Of a stretch of 33,128 nt of DNA, positions 1 through 7,243 are shown piece after piece; positions within the stretch are counted from its first letter, which is position 1, and each line of letters opens with the position of its first letter. Source of the DNA: Chitinophaga pinensis (lineage in GTDB: Bacteria; Bacteroidota; Bacteroidia; Flavobacteriales_D; Crocinitomicaceae); the NCBI GenBank assembly GCA_943324565.2, contig CALPMC020000024.1:1-33128 (forward strand), in the 5' to 3' direction. The position numbers and the translations under genes are program-made. The notes under the pieces are model-generated. The model was given only the letters and a program-made list of their open reading frames with translations. It ran no database searches and had not been told where the DNA came from.

Positions 1-505
1 CGATTTCCGCTTTTGGAGTTAATGCTGCAACAGAGTCGATAACAATTAAGTCAATAGCACCTGAACGAATCAAGTTGTCAGCGATTTCTAATGCTTGCTC
101 ACCATTGTCAGGTTGAGAGATTAATAGATTCGCTACATCAACACCTAATTTTTGTGCGTAAAATTGGTCGAAAGCGTGTTCTGCATCAATAAACGCTGCA
201 ATTCCACCACTTTTTTGAGCTTCCGCAATTGCATGAATTGCTAAAGTTGTTTTTCCTGATGATTCTGGTCCGTATATTTCAATTACACGTCCTTTAGGAA
301 ATCCGCCAACACCTAATGCGATGTCAAGAGAAATTGATCCTGTTGAAATAACATCTAATTTTTCTACTGGTGCATCTCCTAATTTCATAACGGAACCTTT
401 ACCGTATGCTTTGTCTAATTTCTCCATTGTTAATTGGAGTGCTTTTAATTTTTCAGCGTTTACTTCTTTTGCTGCGTTTGAATCTTTAGCGTCTTTTGCT
501 GCCAT
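1..505 (-). CDS. recA: RecA recombinase, 5' part (cut by window edge)
   Basis: RecA forms ATP-dependent filaments on single-stranded DNA, drives homologous recombination and triggers the SOS response. The first 168 codons are visible on the minus strand, from the ATG at 505. After a short Ala/Lys-rich N-terminus come the family segments [12 protein letters not shown] (about residues 32-43), the Walker A motif GPESSGKT (79-86), FIDAEHAFD (105-113) and a Walker B region [10 protein letters not shown] (153-162). The frame is open to the window edge, so the C-terminal half lies outside. A Bacteroidota-type -7 element (559-566) and an inverted repeat (574-598) lie upstream. The family is certain from the motifs; only the 3' end is unknown. 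Confidence 0.97.
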   Translation of the reverse strand, partial: MAAKDAKDSNAAKEVNAEKLKALQLTMEKLDKAYGKGSVMKLGDAPVEKLDVISTGSISLDIALGVGGFPKGRVIEIYGPESSGKTTLAIHAIAEAQKSGGIAAFIDAEHAFDQFYAQKLGVDVANLLISQPDNGEQALEIADNLIRSGAIDLIVIDSVAALTPKAEI

Positions 506-558
506 ATCGTTTGTTGTTGTGAGTGGTTAACTCGGGTTATTATTTGTTTTGGTTGTTG

Positions 559-566
559 CAAATGTA
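559..566 (-). promoter_or_regulatory. recA promoter, -7 element TACATTTG
   Basis: On the minus strand TACATTTG matches the Bacteroidota -7 consensus TAnnTTTG. It lies 53 nt upstream of the recA ATG, which predicts a leader of about 45-50 nt. No good -33 TTTG is visible at the normal spacing; that region is occupied by an inverted repeat (574-598). Confidence 0.55.
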
Positions 567-573
567 TAATGGT

Positions 574-598
574 ATGAACGTAATCTATTTATGTTCAT
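574..598. promoter_or_regulatory. Inverted repeat across the recA -33 region
   Basis: ATGAACGTAA, five bases, then TTATGTTCAT: ten base pairs, of which one would be a G-U pair in RNA. It starts directly after the bcp stop codon and covers the place where the recA -33 element should be. It could be a protein operator, since GAAC/GTTC half-sites resemble Gram-positive LexA boxes but are spaced much farther apart here. It could also be a weak hairpin at the end of bcp, but no T-tract follows on the minus strand. Confidence 0.4.
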
Positions 599-1066
599 CT
601 ATGAAATTCCAAATTCTTTTAAAATTTCTTCTACATGGTTTTTGGTATTTGGCTTTTCTATGATCGAAATTAATTTACCTTCTTCATTAAATAAGAAAGT
701 GTTACGATGTATTCCATCATAAACTTTACCCATAAATTTTTTTGTACCCCAAACACCAAAAAGATTAATTACTTCTTTTGATTCATCGAGAATTAATGAG
801 AAAGGTAGTTCATATTTACTTGAAAAGTTTTGGTGCGACTTAAGAGAATCAGCACTAACTCCTAAAATTTGTATTTCATTAGAAAGTAATGTTTCGTAGT
901 TGTCACGAATGTTACAGGCTTGTGCAGTACATCCAGGTGTATTATCTTTTGGGTAAAAGTAAATTACTAGTTTTTTACCAATCAAGTCTTGAGAGACAAT
1001 TGATTTTTCATTTTGGTCAGTTGAGCTGAAAGCTGGAAGTGTTGTTCCAATTTTTAATTTTTCCAT
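599..1066 (-). CDS. bcp: Thiol peroxidase of the Bcp/PrxQ peroxiredoxin family
   Basis: This is a cytoplasmic thioredoxin-dependent peroxidase that reduces hydrogen peroxide and organic hydroperoxides. The 155-residue length is normal for Bcp/PrxQ. The active-site segment DNTPGCTAQAC puts the peroxidatic cysteine at C46 and a PrxQ-type resolving cysteine five residues later at C51. The preceding strand LVIYFYPKD (33-41) and the later LPFSLILDE and GVWGTKKFMGK segments are typical of the thioredoxin-fold family. There is no signal peptide. The start is supported by a consensus promoter at 1107-1136. The gene lies 93 bp upstream of recA on the same strand, so partial co-transcription is possible, though recA has its own -7 element. 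Confidence 0.94.
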   Translation of the reverse strand: MEKLKIGTTLPAFSSTDQNEKSIVSQDLIGKKLVIYFYPKDNTPGCTAQACNIRDNYETLLSNEIQILGVSADSLKSHQNFSSKYELPFSLILDESKEVINLFGVWGTKKFMGKVYDGIHRNTFLFNEEGKLISIIEKPNTKNHVEEILKEFGIS

Positions 1067-1106
1067 AAAGTTTAAATAATAATCGTTTATTGGTTTAGTT
1101 TCTAAT

Positions 1107-1136
1107 CAAAGGTAAAAACAATTTTCAATTATCAAA
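1107..1136 (-). promoter_or_regulatory. bcp promoter, TTTG-N18-TACCTTTG
   Basis: On the minus strand there is TTTG (1136-1133), an 18-base spacer and TACCTTTG (1114-1107), a full match to the Bacteroidota primary sigma factor consensus TTTG/TAnnTTTG. The predicted start of transcription is near 1101, giving a leader of about 35 nt before the bcp ATG. Confidence 0.75.
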
Positions 1137-1170
1137 CAAAAAATGAAAAAAATAGTTGATTATTTTTTTA

Positions 1171-1548
1171 TTATTTTATTATTTTATAAACAAGTATAGA
1201 CCAGTTTATGATTAAAAATAGTCCTCCAATAGGTGTGATAGGACCAATTAGAGATTTATTCAAATTAAATATACTAGCAATACTTAAAAAATAAATTGAT
1301 CCGCTGAAAAGGATAATTCCAATAATAGAATAAAGCAAAAATCGATTTAGTGAAAATTTAAATTTGTCTGCATTAAGCCCAATTGTCAATAGTGCAATTG
1401 CTTGATAAAATTGATAGCGAATTCCAACTTCAAAAGAATTTAGCTGTTCAATTGTTAGGTATTTTTTCAAACCATGGGCTCCATATGCGCCTAAAATAAT
1501 TGCTAGAATTAATAAAACTAATCCGCTAATTACAATTCTTTTGTCCAT
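1171..1548 (-). CDS. DUF423 family small membrane protein
   Basis: This is a 125-residue inner-membrane protein of the DUF423 (YgdD-like) family, whose biochemical role is unknown. It shows the family's N-terminal helix followed by LGAYGAHGLKKYL, then NSFEVGIRYQFYQAIALL, which are the segments best conserved in DUF423. Four hydrophobic segments fit a four-helix membrane protein. The ATG at 1548 was chosen because the MDKRIVISG start matches the family; an earlier in-frame start at 1581 would add 11 residues reaching past the promoter. A near-consensus promoter (1553-1582) ends 4 nt before this ATG, which also supports the start. The gene is divergent from the lipoprotein gene at 1601. Confidence 0.85.
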   Translation of the reverse strand: MDKRIVISGLVLLILAIILGAYGAHGLKKYLTIEQLNSFEVGIRYQFYQAIALLTIGLNADKFKFSLNRFLLYSIIGIILFSGSIYFLSIASIFNLNKSLIGPITPIGGLFLIINWSILVYKIIK

Positions 1549-1552
1549 TATG

Positions 1553-1582
1553 CAAAGTTGTAAAAAAAGATATGAACTCAAA
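1553..1582 (-). promoter_or_regulatory. Promoter for the DUF423 gene, abutting the ATG
   Basis: Minus strand: TTTG (1582-1579), an 18-base spacer, then CAACTTTG (1560-1553), one mismatch from TAnnTTTG. Only four bases separate TTTG from the ATG at 1548, so the transcript would have almost no leader. It lies back to back with the -7 element of the divergent lipoprotein gene. Confidence 0.45.
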
Positions 1583-1586
1583 ATCT

Positions 1587-1594
1587 TATCTTTG
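1587..1594 (+). promoter_or_regulatory. Promoter -7 element TATCTTTG of the lipoprotein-menC gene run
   Basis: TATCTTTG fits TAnnTTTG exactly and sits six bases before the ATG at 1601. The nearest upstream TTG (1558-1560) is 26 bases away, longer than usual, so the -33 element is uncertain. If used, the mRNA would be leaderless or nearly so. Confidence 0.45.
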
Positions 1595-1600
1595 TTTTTT

Positions 1601-2152
1601 ATGAAACGATTTTTGACCTTCTTTTTTTTGATTATACTATTTTCTTGTAATGTAGAAGATCAAAAATCAGTTGCACAAGATATCGATTATTACCAATTTC
1701 AGAAAATAGATTTAACTAAATTTGATATTCCTGCAAGTATTTATTTACCAGATGCAAGTGCTGGAATAGGAACTTCTTTTAAACCTTTGATTGAGCATGA
1801 AGTAGGGGACTACAAATGGAAAATTAAGGCCGGTCGTTATTTTATTTTGAATATTGAAGATTATGGTGATTTTAAATATTTATATGAAGAGAAAAAAAAG
1901 AAAATTATTTCTAACCGAGTTTATAAAACCAAAATATTGAAAGAAGAGGGGGGTATCCTCGTTTATCAGCAAACTTTAAAGGAAGATGTTGGTTTAAAAA
2001 AGAAAAATACTTTTCATATTTATTCGGTTGTAAAATTGGATGATGTATTTTATCAGATAATGAATAATGAATTTGGGAATAGCAGAAAAGAAATAGATTT
2101 TATGTTTAAATCAATTAAGTCAATAAAAAAAACGAATAGCAAATGGAATTAA
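1601..2152 (+). CDS. Small exported lipoprotein of unknown function
   Basis: This encodes 183 residues. The N-terminus MKRFLTFFFLIILFSC is a lipoprotein signal peptide with a lipobox ending at C16, so the mature protein should be lipid-anchored in the outer membrane or on the periplasmic side of the inner membrane. The rest is soluble, with many Lys and Tyr residues, and no domain was recognised. The ATG at 1601 was chosen because the signal peptide begins there and the -7 element at 1587-1594 lies just before it; 20 codons of extension upstream would run through the promoter. Its end overlaps mrp by 10 bp, which suggests translational coupling. Lipoproteins of gliding or surface systems were considered, but no specific similarity could be defended. 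Confidence 0.75.
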   Translation: MKRFLTFFFLIILFSCNVEDQKSVAQDIDYYQFQKIDLTKFDIPASIYLPDASAGIGTSFKPLIEHEVGDYKWKIKAGRYFILNIEDYGDFKYLYEEKKKKIISNRVYKTKILKEEGGILVYQQTLKEDVGLKKKNTFHIYSVVKLDDVFYQIMNNEFGNSRKEIDFMFKSIKSIKKTNSKWN

Positions 2153-3216
2153 CTAGAGATGAGATTTTAAATGTTCTCGGAAACATAATCGAACCAGATT
2201 TAAAAAAAGATATTGTAAGTTTAAATTTAATTGAAGAGTTATCATTTTCTGAGAATGCAATTACGCTAACAGTTTCACTTTCAAATCCTGCTTTACATGC
2301 AAGAAAGAGAATGCAAGAAGCTGTTGAATTTAACTTAAAACGTTTTTTTGGTCAAGAAATACAAATTTTTTGCACTGTTAAAGGTTTAAACAACGAAGAT
2401 AAAAAGGCCAGGAGAAAAGTACTTCCAGACGTAAAAAACATTGTTGCAATTGCTTCTGGAAAAGGAGGCGTTGGAAAATCTACAGTTACTGCGAATATTG
2501 CAGGTGGACTTTTAAAAGCCGGTTTTACAGTTGGTATTGTAGATGCCGATATTTATGGTCCTTCAATGCCGACTATGTTTGATGTAGTTAGCGAACGTCC
2601 AACGATGACGGAAATTGATGGTAAAAATTTAATTAACCCTGTTGAAAGTAATGGAGTTAAAATATTGTCAATTGGATTTTTTACAGATCAAGACAATGCG
2701 GTTGTTTGGCGCGGGCCTATGGCAGCAAAAGCCTTGACCCAAATGTTGACAGATGCTAATTGGGGAGCTTTAGATTATTTACTAATTGATTTACCTCCGG
2801 GAACAGGTGATATTCATTTATCTTTGGTACAAACTGTTCCACTTGATGGAGTTGTGATAGTAAGTACTCCTCAGGAAGTAGCTTTAGCTGATGCAAGAAG
2901 AGGTGTAAATATGTTTAAAATGGATACAATTAAAGTGCCTATTATTGGTATAGTTGAAAACATGGCCTATTTTACACCATTAGAATTACCTGATAATAAA
3001 TATTATATTTTTGGTAGAGATGGTGCAAAAAATTTAGCTGAAGGAATGAACGTGCCCTTTTTAGGTGCAATTCCATTGGTGCAAAGTGTTTGCGAAGCTG
3101 GTGATTCTGGTAAACCTGCAGTTTTTCAAGAAAACACACCAATTGCTAAGGCATTTGAGGATTTAGTTAATACCTTTGTTCACCAATTAAATAGCGTAAA
3201 AGACTCAAGCAAATAA
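2143..3216 (+). CDS. mrp: Mrp/ApbC-type P-loop ATPase, iron-sulfur cluster carrier
   Basis: Mrp/ApbC/Nbp35 proteins are cytoplasmic deviant-Walker ATPases that deliver Fe-S clusters. This 357-residue protein has an N-terminal MIP18/DUF59 domain (about 5-78) and then the ATPase domain, with Walker A GKGGVGKST (106-114), DADIYGPS (134-141) and the switch region IDLPPGTGD. The CxxC pair that binds the cluster in the well-studied homologues is absent: the expected place, between VENMAYF and YYIFGRDG, has no cysteine, and the protein's only cysteines are C77 and one in QSVCEAGD. nfu starts 2 bp downstream, consistent with joint work in Fe-S assembly. The ATG at 2143 lies inside the end of the lipoprotein gene. 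Confidence 0.94.
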   Translation: MELTRDEILNVLGNIIEPDLKKDIVSLNLIEELSFSENAITLTVSLSNPALHARKRMQEAVEFNLKRFFGQEIQIFCTVKGLNNEDKKARRKVLPDVKNIVAIASGKGGVGKSTVTANIAGGLLKAGFTVGIVDADIYGPSMPTMFDVVSERPTMTEIDGKNLINPVESNGVKILSIGFFTDQDNAVVWRGPMAAKALTQMLTDANWGALDYLLIDLPPGTGDIHLSLVQTVPLDGVVIVSTPQEVALADARRGVNMFKMDTIKVPIIGIVENMAYFTPLELPDNKYYIFGRDGAKNLAEGMNVPFLGAIPLVQSVCEAGDSGKPAVFQENTPIAKAFEDLVNTFVHQLNSVKDSSK

Positions 3217-3218
3217 AT

Positions 3219-3464
3219 ATGGCAATTATTGATAAACAAGGTATTACAACTAAAGTAATGGAAGCTATGGAGCAATTACGCCCGTTTCTTCATGCTGATG
3301 GTGGCGATATGGAATTGGTAGAAATAACAGATGACGCGACAGTTAGAGTTCGTTTAATGGGTGCCTGCAGCGATTGTTCTATGAGTTTTATGACTTTAAA
3401 AGCAGGATTAGAAGATGCACTTAAATTAGTAGCACCAGAAGTTAGGGCTGTTGAATCTGTTTAA
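3219..3464 (+). CDS. nfu: NifU-like (Nfu) iron-sulfur scaffold/carrier domain protein
   Basis: This 81-residue protein is a stand-alone NifU C-terminal domain. It has the family pattern RPFLHADGGDMELV (21-34) followed by GACSDCSMS with the cluster-binding CxxC at C50 and C53. Nfu dimers hold a 4Fe-4S cluster through this motif and pass it to client proteins in the cytoplasm. The short length is usual for the single-domain form. It lies 2 bp after mrp and 8 bp before rlmH. Because Mrp lacks its own CxxC here, Nfu supplies the only obvious cluster ligand pair in this gene set. Confidence 0.93.
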   Translation: MAIIDKQGITTKVMEAMEQLRPFLHADGGDMELVEITDDATVRVRLMGACSDCSMSFMTLKAGLEDALKLVAPEVRAVESV

Positions 3465-3472
3465 TTATTTAA

Positions 3473-3946
3473 ATGAAAATAAAATTAATCGTTGTTGGTA
3501 AATCTGCTTTTGACTTTGTAAAAGAAGGAGAAGTAGTTTATGAGAGCAGATTAGTACATTATTTACCCTTTGAGAAGATTGTTTTGCCGGATATTAAAAA
3601 TCCAAAAAATTTCTCGAAGGATGAACTTAAGAAAAAAGAAGGAGAATTGATTTTATCAAAAGTGACCAGTCAAGGTTTCTTGGTATTAATGGATGAAAAT
3701 GGTTCTTACTTTTCTTCTGTTAAGTTTTCTGAATGGTTAAATCAAAAGTTGAATGAAGGTACTCGTTCATTAGTTTTTGTTATTGGAGGAGCCTTTGGTT
3801 TTTCAAAAGAAGTTTATGAAAGATCAAATTACATAATTTCTTTGTCTAAAATGACTTTTTCACATCAACTAGTGAGAATTATTTTCTTAGAGCAATTATA
3901 TAGAGCACAAACAATTTTGAAAGGTGAGCCTTATCATCATGACTAG
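3473..3946 (+). CDS. rlmH: 23S rRNA pseudouridine-1915 N3-methyltransferase
   Basis: RlmH uses S-adenosylmethionine to methylate pseudouridine 1915 in helix 69 of 23S rRNA on assembled 70S ribosomes. The 157-residue length fits the family exactly. It is a SPOUT (trefoil-knot) enzyme: the cofactor loop FVIGGAFGF lies at 102-110 (many homologues have GGPxG), followed by SKMTFSHQLVRIIFLEQLYRA (126-145) and the conserved C-terminal YHHD (154-157). The start is set by the KIKLIVVGK beta strand typical of the family. It continues the gene run after nfu and shares the run's presumed promoter. Confidence 0.95.
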   Translation: MKIKLIVVGKSAFDFVKEGEVVYESRLVHYLPFEKIVLPDIKNPKNFSKDELKKKEGELILSKVTSQGFLVLMDENGSYFSSVKFSEWLNQKLNEGTRSLVFVIGGAFGFSKEVYERSNYIISLSKMTFSHQLVRIIFLEQLYRAQTILKGEPYHHD

Positions 3947-3967
3947 TTAAAATTTAAATTTCTAAGT

Positions 3968-5311
3968 TTGATTTCAAATTACCTTACTGTTTTAGATATT
4001 ATTCCTGCATTGCTGTGGTTTATAATACTTTCAGTATATGTCAATACCAAGGCATCTAAACTTGAGAATAAAGAATTAAGGCCATATTTCCTTAGAAATT
4101 TTTATATAAAAATTTTTTATGGTATTGCCTTTACATTAGTTTACTTAATTATTTACGGAGGTGGTGATACTATAGCATATTGGGATGGTGCAGCTGTATT
4201 AAATAAGTTGTTTTTTAAATCGCCAAGTTTATATTTTGAAGAAATTACAAGTGCACCAAGTTTTGAAACTGGATGGATTCATTATGATTCTGAAACAGGA
4301 GTTCCACCGGATTGGATTTACCGTGAGAGTGAAGGTTGGTTTATTTCGCAAATTACTTCAATTCTATCTTTTCTAACTTTTCGATCTCTCTTTGCTACCG
4401 TTATAATTTATTCTTATTTTGTATCAATTGCAACATGGAAAATATTTGAGTTAGTTACTAAGTTAAATCTTCATTCACTTCGGGTAGCAGCTTTGTGTAT
4501 GTTGTATGTTCCATCAGTTGGGTTTTGGTGTTCAGGAATTTCTAAAGATACTCTAATTTATATTTCCATTCTTTATATTTTATATTATTTCCTTGACATT
4601 TTAATTCTTAAGAGTAAGGTTAAACTCAGACATGTTATTGGGATATTATTCTTTACGTTTCTTATGAGTCAAATTAGATCTTTTGCTTTAGCTGCAACAT
4701 TTGCACCATTATTAGCTGCTTTTGGAACGCGTTTGACAAATAAATATTCAACAAATGCACTCGCGAAATTCTCCTTTAGAATACTATTCATTGGGGTAGG
4801 TGCATTTGGCTTTTTAACGTTTTTTTCATCAAGTTTTGTTACTGAATTAGCGCAAGAAGCATCTGTAATTCAAAGTGATTTTAAAAATAATGAATCATAC
4901 TCTGGAAAAAAATATGATATTGGAGTAGTTGATGGTACACCAATAGGGATGATACGTTCATTTCCAATTTCTGCTTTTTATGGAATTTATAAACCTTTTA
5001 TTTATGAATCCTTTTCTCCAACTTTGATTTTAAATGGTTTGGAAAGTTCTCTATTGTTGTTAATGACACTTAATTTCTTTTTTGGAGGTAATGTTTTCAA
5101 AAAGATAAAACGAATCAGATCGAATGAATTTTTAATCTTCGCTTTTGTTTTTGTGATTCTAATAGGATTCATGGCTGGATATACATCAGTACTTTATGGG
5201 GTATTAGTTCGTATTCGCGCACCTTTATTACCCTTCTTATTTCTTATCTTAACATCGAAACCGGAAGAAATTATTAAACCAGAGGAAAACTTACTACCAG
5301 AAAATAAATAA
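3968..5311 (+). CDS. Polytopic membrane protein, possibly O-antigen/EPS polymerase-like
   Basis: This encodes a 447-residue integral membrane protein with about ten or eleven hydrophobic segments (around 9-24, 48-65, 128-158, 172-190, 194-215, 220-235, 238-253, 270-290, and three more in the last 110 residues). The segment VGFWCSGISKDTL (184-195) resembles the WxSGxxKD pattern seen in polysaccharide-polymerase-like proteins, but the similarity is only a pattern and function is not assigned. No ATG is available near the N-terminus: the frame opens after a stop at 3944, and the TTG at 3968 is the best start. The gene lies 21 bp after rlmH and 3 bp before an AsnB-like amidotransferase, a pairing common in surface-glycan loci. 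Confidence 0.72.
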   Translation: MISNYLTVLDIIPALLWFIILSVYVNTKASKLENKELRPYFLRNFYIKIFYGIAFTLVYLIIYGGGDTIAYWDGAAVLNKLFFKSPSLYFEEITSAPSFETGWIHYDSETGVPPDWIYRESEGWFISQITSILSFLTFRSLFATVIIYSYFVSIATWKIFELVTKLNLHSLRVAALCMLYVPSVGFWCSGISKDTLIYISILYILYYFLDILILKSKVKLRHVIGILFFTFLMSQIRSFALAATFAPLLAAFGTRLTNKYSTNALAKFSFRILFIGVGAFGFLTFFSSSFVTELAQEASVIQSDFKNNESYSGKKYDIGVVDGTPIGMIRSFPISAFYGIYKPFIYESFSPTLILNGLESSLLLLMTLNFFFGGNVFKKIKRIRSNEFLIFAFVFVILIGFMAGYTSVLYGVLVRIRAPLLPFLFLILTSKPEEIIKPEENLLPENK

Positions 5312-5314
5312 CTT

Positions 5315-7243
5315 ATGTGTGGAATAACAGGATTTATAGATTTTAAGAAAAACTCAAATACTGAGACGATTCTAAAAATGACAGCTTCTTTGCACCACAG
5401 AGGTCCAGATGCAAGCGGCATAGAAATATTGGAGGAAGATAAAGCTATAATAGGTTTAGGTCATGCACGTTTATCGATTATTGATTTAACTGAATCAGGG
5501 AAACAACCGATGCGCTTTAAAAATTATTGGATTTGTTTTAATGGTGAAGTTTATAATTTTGCTGAAATTAAAAAAGATTTGGTTGAATTAGGTCACACTT
5601 TTGTTGGTTCGTCCGATACAGAAGTTATTCTTCACGCTTATATTCAATGGGGAAAAGCTTGTTTAACTCGTTTTATTGGAATGTATGCGTTTCTAATTTA
5701 TAATGTTGATTCTAAAGCTATTTTTTGTGTTCGCGATCGAGCAGGAATTAAACCTTTTTTCTACTATTGGAAAGATGGACTTTTCATGTTTGCATCGGAA
5801 TTAAAAGCGTTTCATGAACATCCGAACTTTCAAAAGAAAATTAATCTTCAAGCCGTAAATGCGTTTATGCAATATGGAAATGTACCAACTCCACATTGTA
5901 TTTTTAATGATTGCATCAAACTCAAGCCAGGTCATTTTATGGAGTTTAACCTTAATAATGCAGCTGAAGTTTTAAATTATTCTTTAGCAAATCAAAAGCA
6001 ATATTGGAACGTTTACGATGCCTACAATAAGAAAAAGCTTAACATTTCTTTTGATGAAGCTAAAACAGAAACAGAGAAATTATTAAAATCAGCTTGTGAT
6101 TATAGAATGGTTGCAGATGTTTCAGTTGGCGTATTTTTAAGTGGTGGTTATGATAGTGCATCTGTAACAGCATTACTCCAAAAAGACAGAACCGAAAAAT
6201 TAAAAACGTTTACAATTGGAGTTCCAGATATTGGATTGAACGAAGCGCCTTATGCGAAAGATGTTGCTGCTTATTTAGGGACAGACCACACAGAAATTCA
6301 CTGTACTCAGAAAGAAGCGATTGATTTAATCCCAGATTTACCATTTTTCTACGATGAGCCTTTTGCAGATAGTAGCGTAATTCCTACTACATTGGTTAGT
6401 AAGGCTGCTCGTAAACATGTAACAGTGGCTTTAAGCGCAGATGCTGGCGATGAGGTTTTTGCAGGTTACAATCGTTACGATTATTTATATCGTTTTGGGC
6501 CAAAAATTAATCGAATTCCATCTCCAGTTCGTAAATTAATGGCTGGAGCAATGGATGTAATTCCTTCAAATTCTTTGCCTATTTTAAGAAACAAATATAA
6601 CTTTCACAATCGTTATGAGAAGCTGAAAGGAATTCTTAGAAATCCATCTCCAGAAAGTATAATGTTGAGTTTAAGTCAGCAATTCACAAATGATCAGTTG
6701 AATAAATTGATGAAAAATAGAGTGGATGAACTTGACACAGCTTACCATTCGAAAGAACTATTAAAGGAAAATTACACTCCACTAGCTTACATGATGGCAA
6801 TTGACTACCAAACATATATGGTAGATGACATCTTGCAAAAGGTTGACAGAGCAACAATGACGGTTAGTTTAGAAGGAAGAGAGCCTTATTTAGATCACCG
6901 AATTATTGATTGGGCAGCACAATTACCAGATGATTTCAAGTATCATGAAGGTAGTAAAAAATATATTTTAAAAGAAATTACGCATCAATATGTTCCGAAA
7001 GAAATGATGGATCGTCCAAAAATGGGCTTTGCAATTCCTATCGCTTCTTGGCTTCAGAAGGACTTAAAAGATTTAGTTCTAACTTATATTAATGAAAAGC
7101 GAATTACTGAACAAGGTATTTTTAACTGGACACAGGTTCAAGCAATTTTGGATTCTTTCTATAATGGTAAAAAAGAATTAGATGTGAAACTATGGTATTT
7201 GTTAATGTTTCAAATGTGGCACGCAAGGTGGATGGAAAAATAA
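5315..7243 (+). CDS. asnB: Glutamine-dependent asparagine synthase (AsnB-like)
   Basis: This cytoplasmic amidotransferase uses ATP and the ammonia of glutamine to amidate aspartate or, in some paralogues, a glycan or peptide substrate. The N-terminal class II glutaminase domain starts with MCGITGF, where C2 is the nucleophile, followed by the HHRGPDASG motif (27-36). The C-terminal synthetase domain has the pyrophosphate-binding loop SGGYDS at 276-281 and LEGREPYLDHR further on. At 642 residues it is longer than the E. coli AsnB type (about 554) and closer to the family found in polysaccharide and exosortase loci. Given the membrane protein 3 bp upstream, a role in amidating surface sugars is possible; plain asparagine synthesis is the alternative. 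Confidence 0.9.
   Translation: MCGITGFIDFKKNSNTETILKMTASLHHRGPDASGIEILEEDKAIIGLGHARLSIIDLTESGKQPMRFKNYWICFNGEVYNFAEIKKDLVELGHTFVGSSDTEVILHAYIQWGKACLTRFIGMYAFLIYNVDSKAIFCVRDRAGIKPFFYYWKDGLFMFASELKAFHEHPNFQKKINLQAVNAFMQYGNVPTPHCIFNDCIKLKPGHFMEFNLNNAAEVLNYSLANQKQYWNVYDAYNKKKLNISFDEAKTETEKLLKSACDYRMVADVSVGVFLSGGYDSASVTALLQKDRTEKLKTFTIGVPDIGLNEAPYAKDVAAYLGTDHTEIHCTQKEAIDLIPDLPFFYDEPFADSSVIPTTLVSKAARKHVTVALSADAGDEVFAGYNRYDYLYRFGPKINRIPSPVRKLMAGAMDVIPSNSLPILRNKYNFHNRYEKLKGILRNPSPESIMLSLSQQFTNDQLNKLMKNRVDELDTAYHSKELLKENYTPLAYMMAIDYQTYMVDDILQKVDRATMTVSLEGREPYLDHRIIDWAAQLPDDFKYHEGSKKYILKEITHQYVPKEMMDRPKMGFAIPIASWLQKDLKDLVLTYINEKRITEQGIFNWTQVQAILDSFYNGKKELDVKLWYLLMFQMWHARWMEK

Noticed and set aside
321..530. 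69-codon frame opposite recA
   Set aside because: It is antisense to the highly conserved RecA N-terminus and has no family features.
7192..7227. ATG start of menC deep inside asnB
   Set aside because: It adds residues not expected in MenC and gives a 52-bp overlap; the GTG at 7228 fits the family start better, though start choice remains uncertain.
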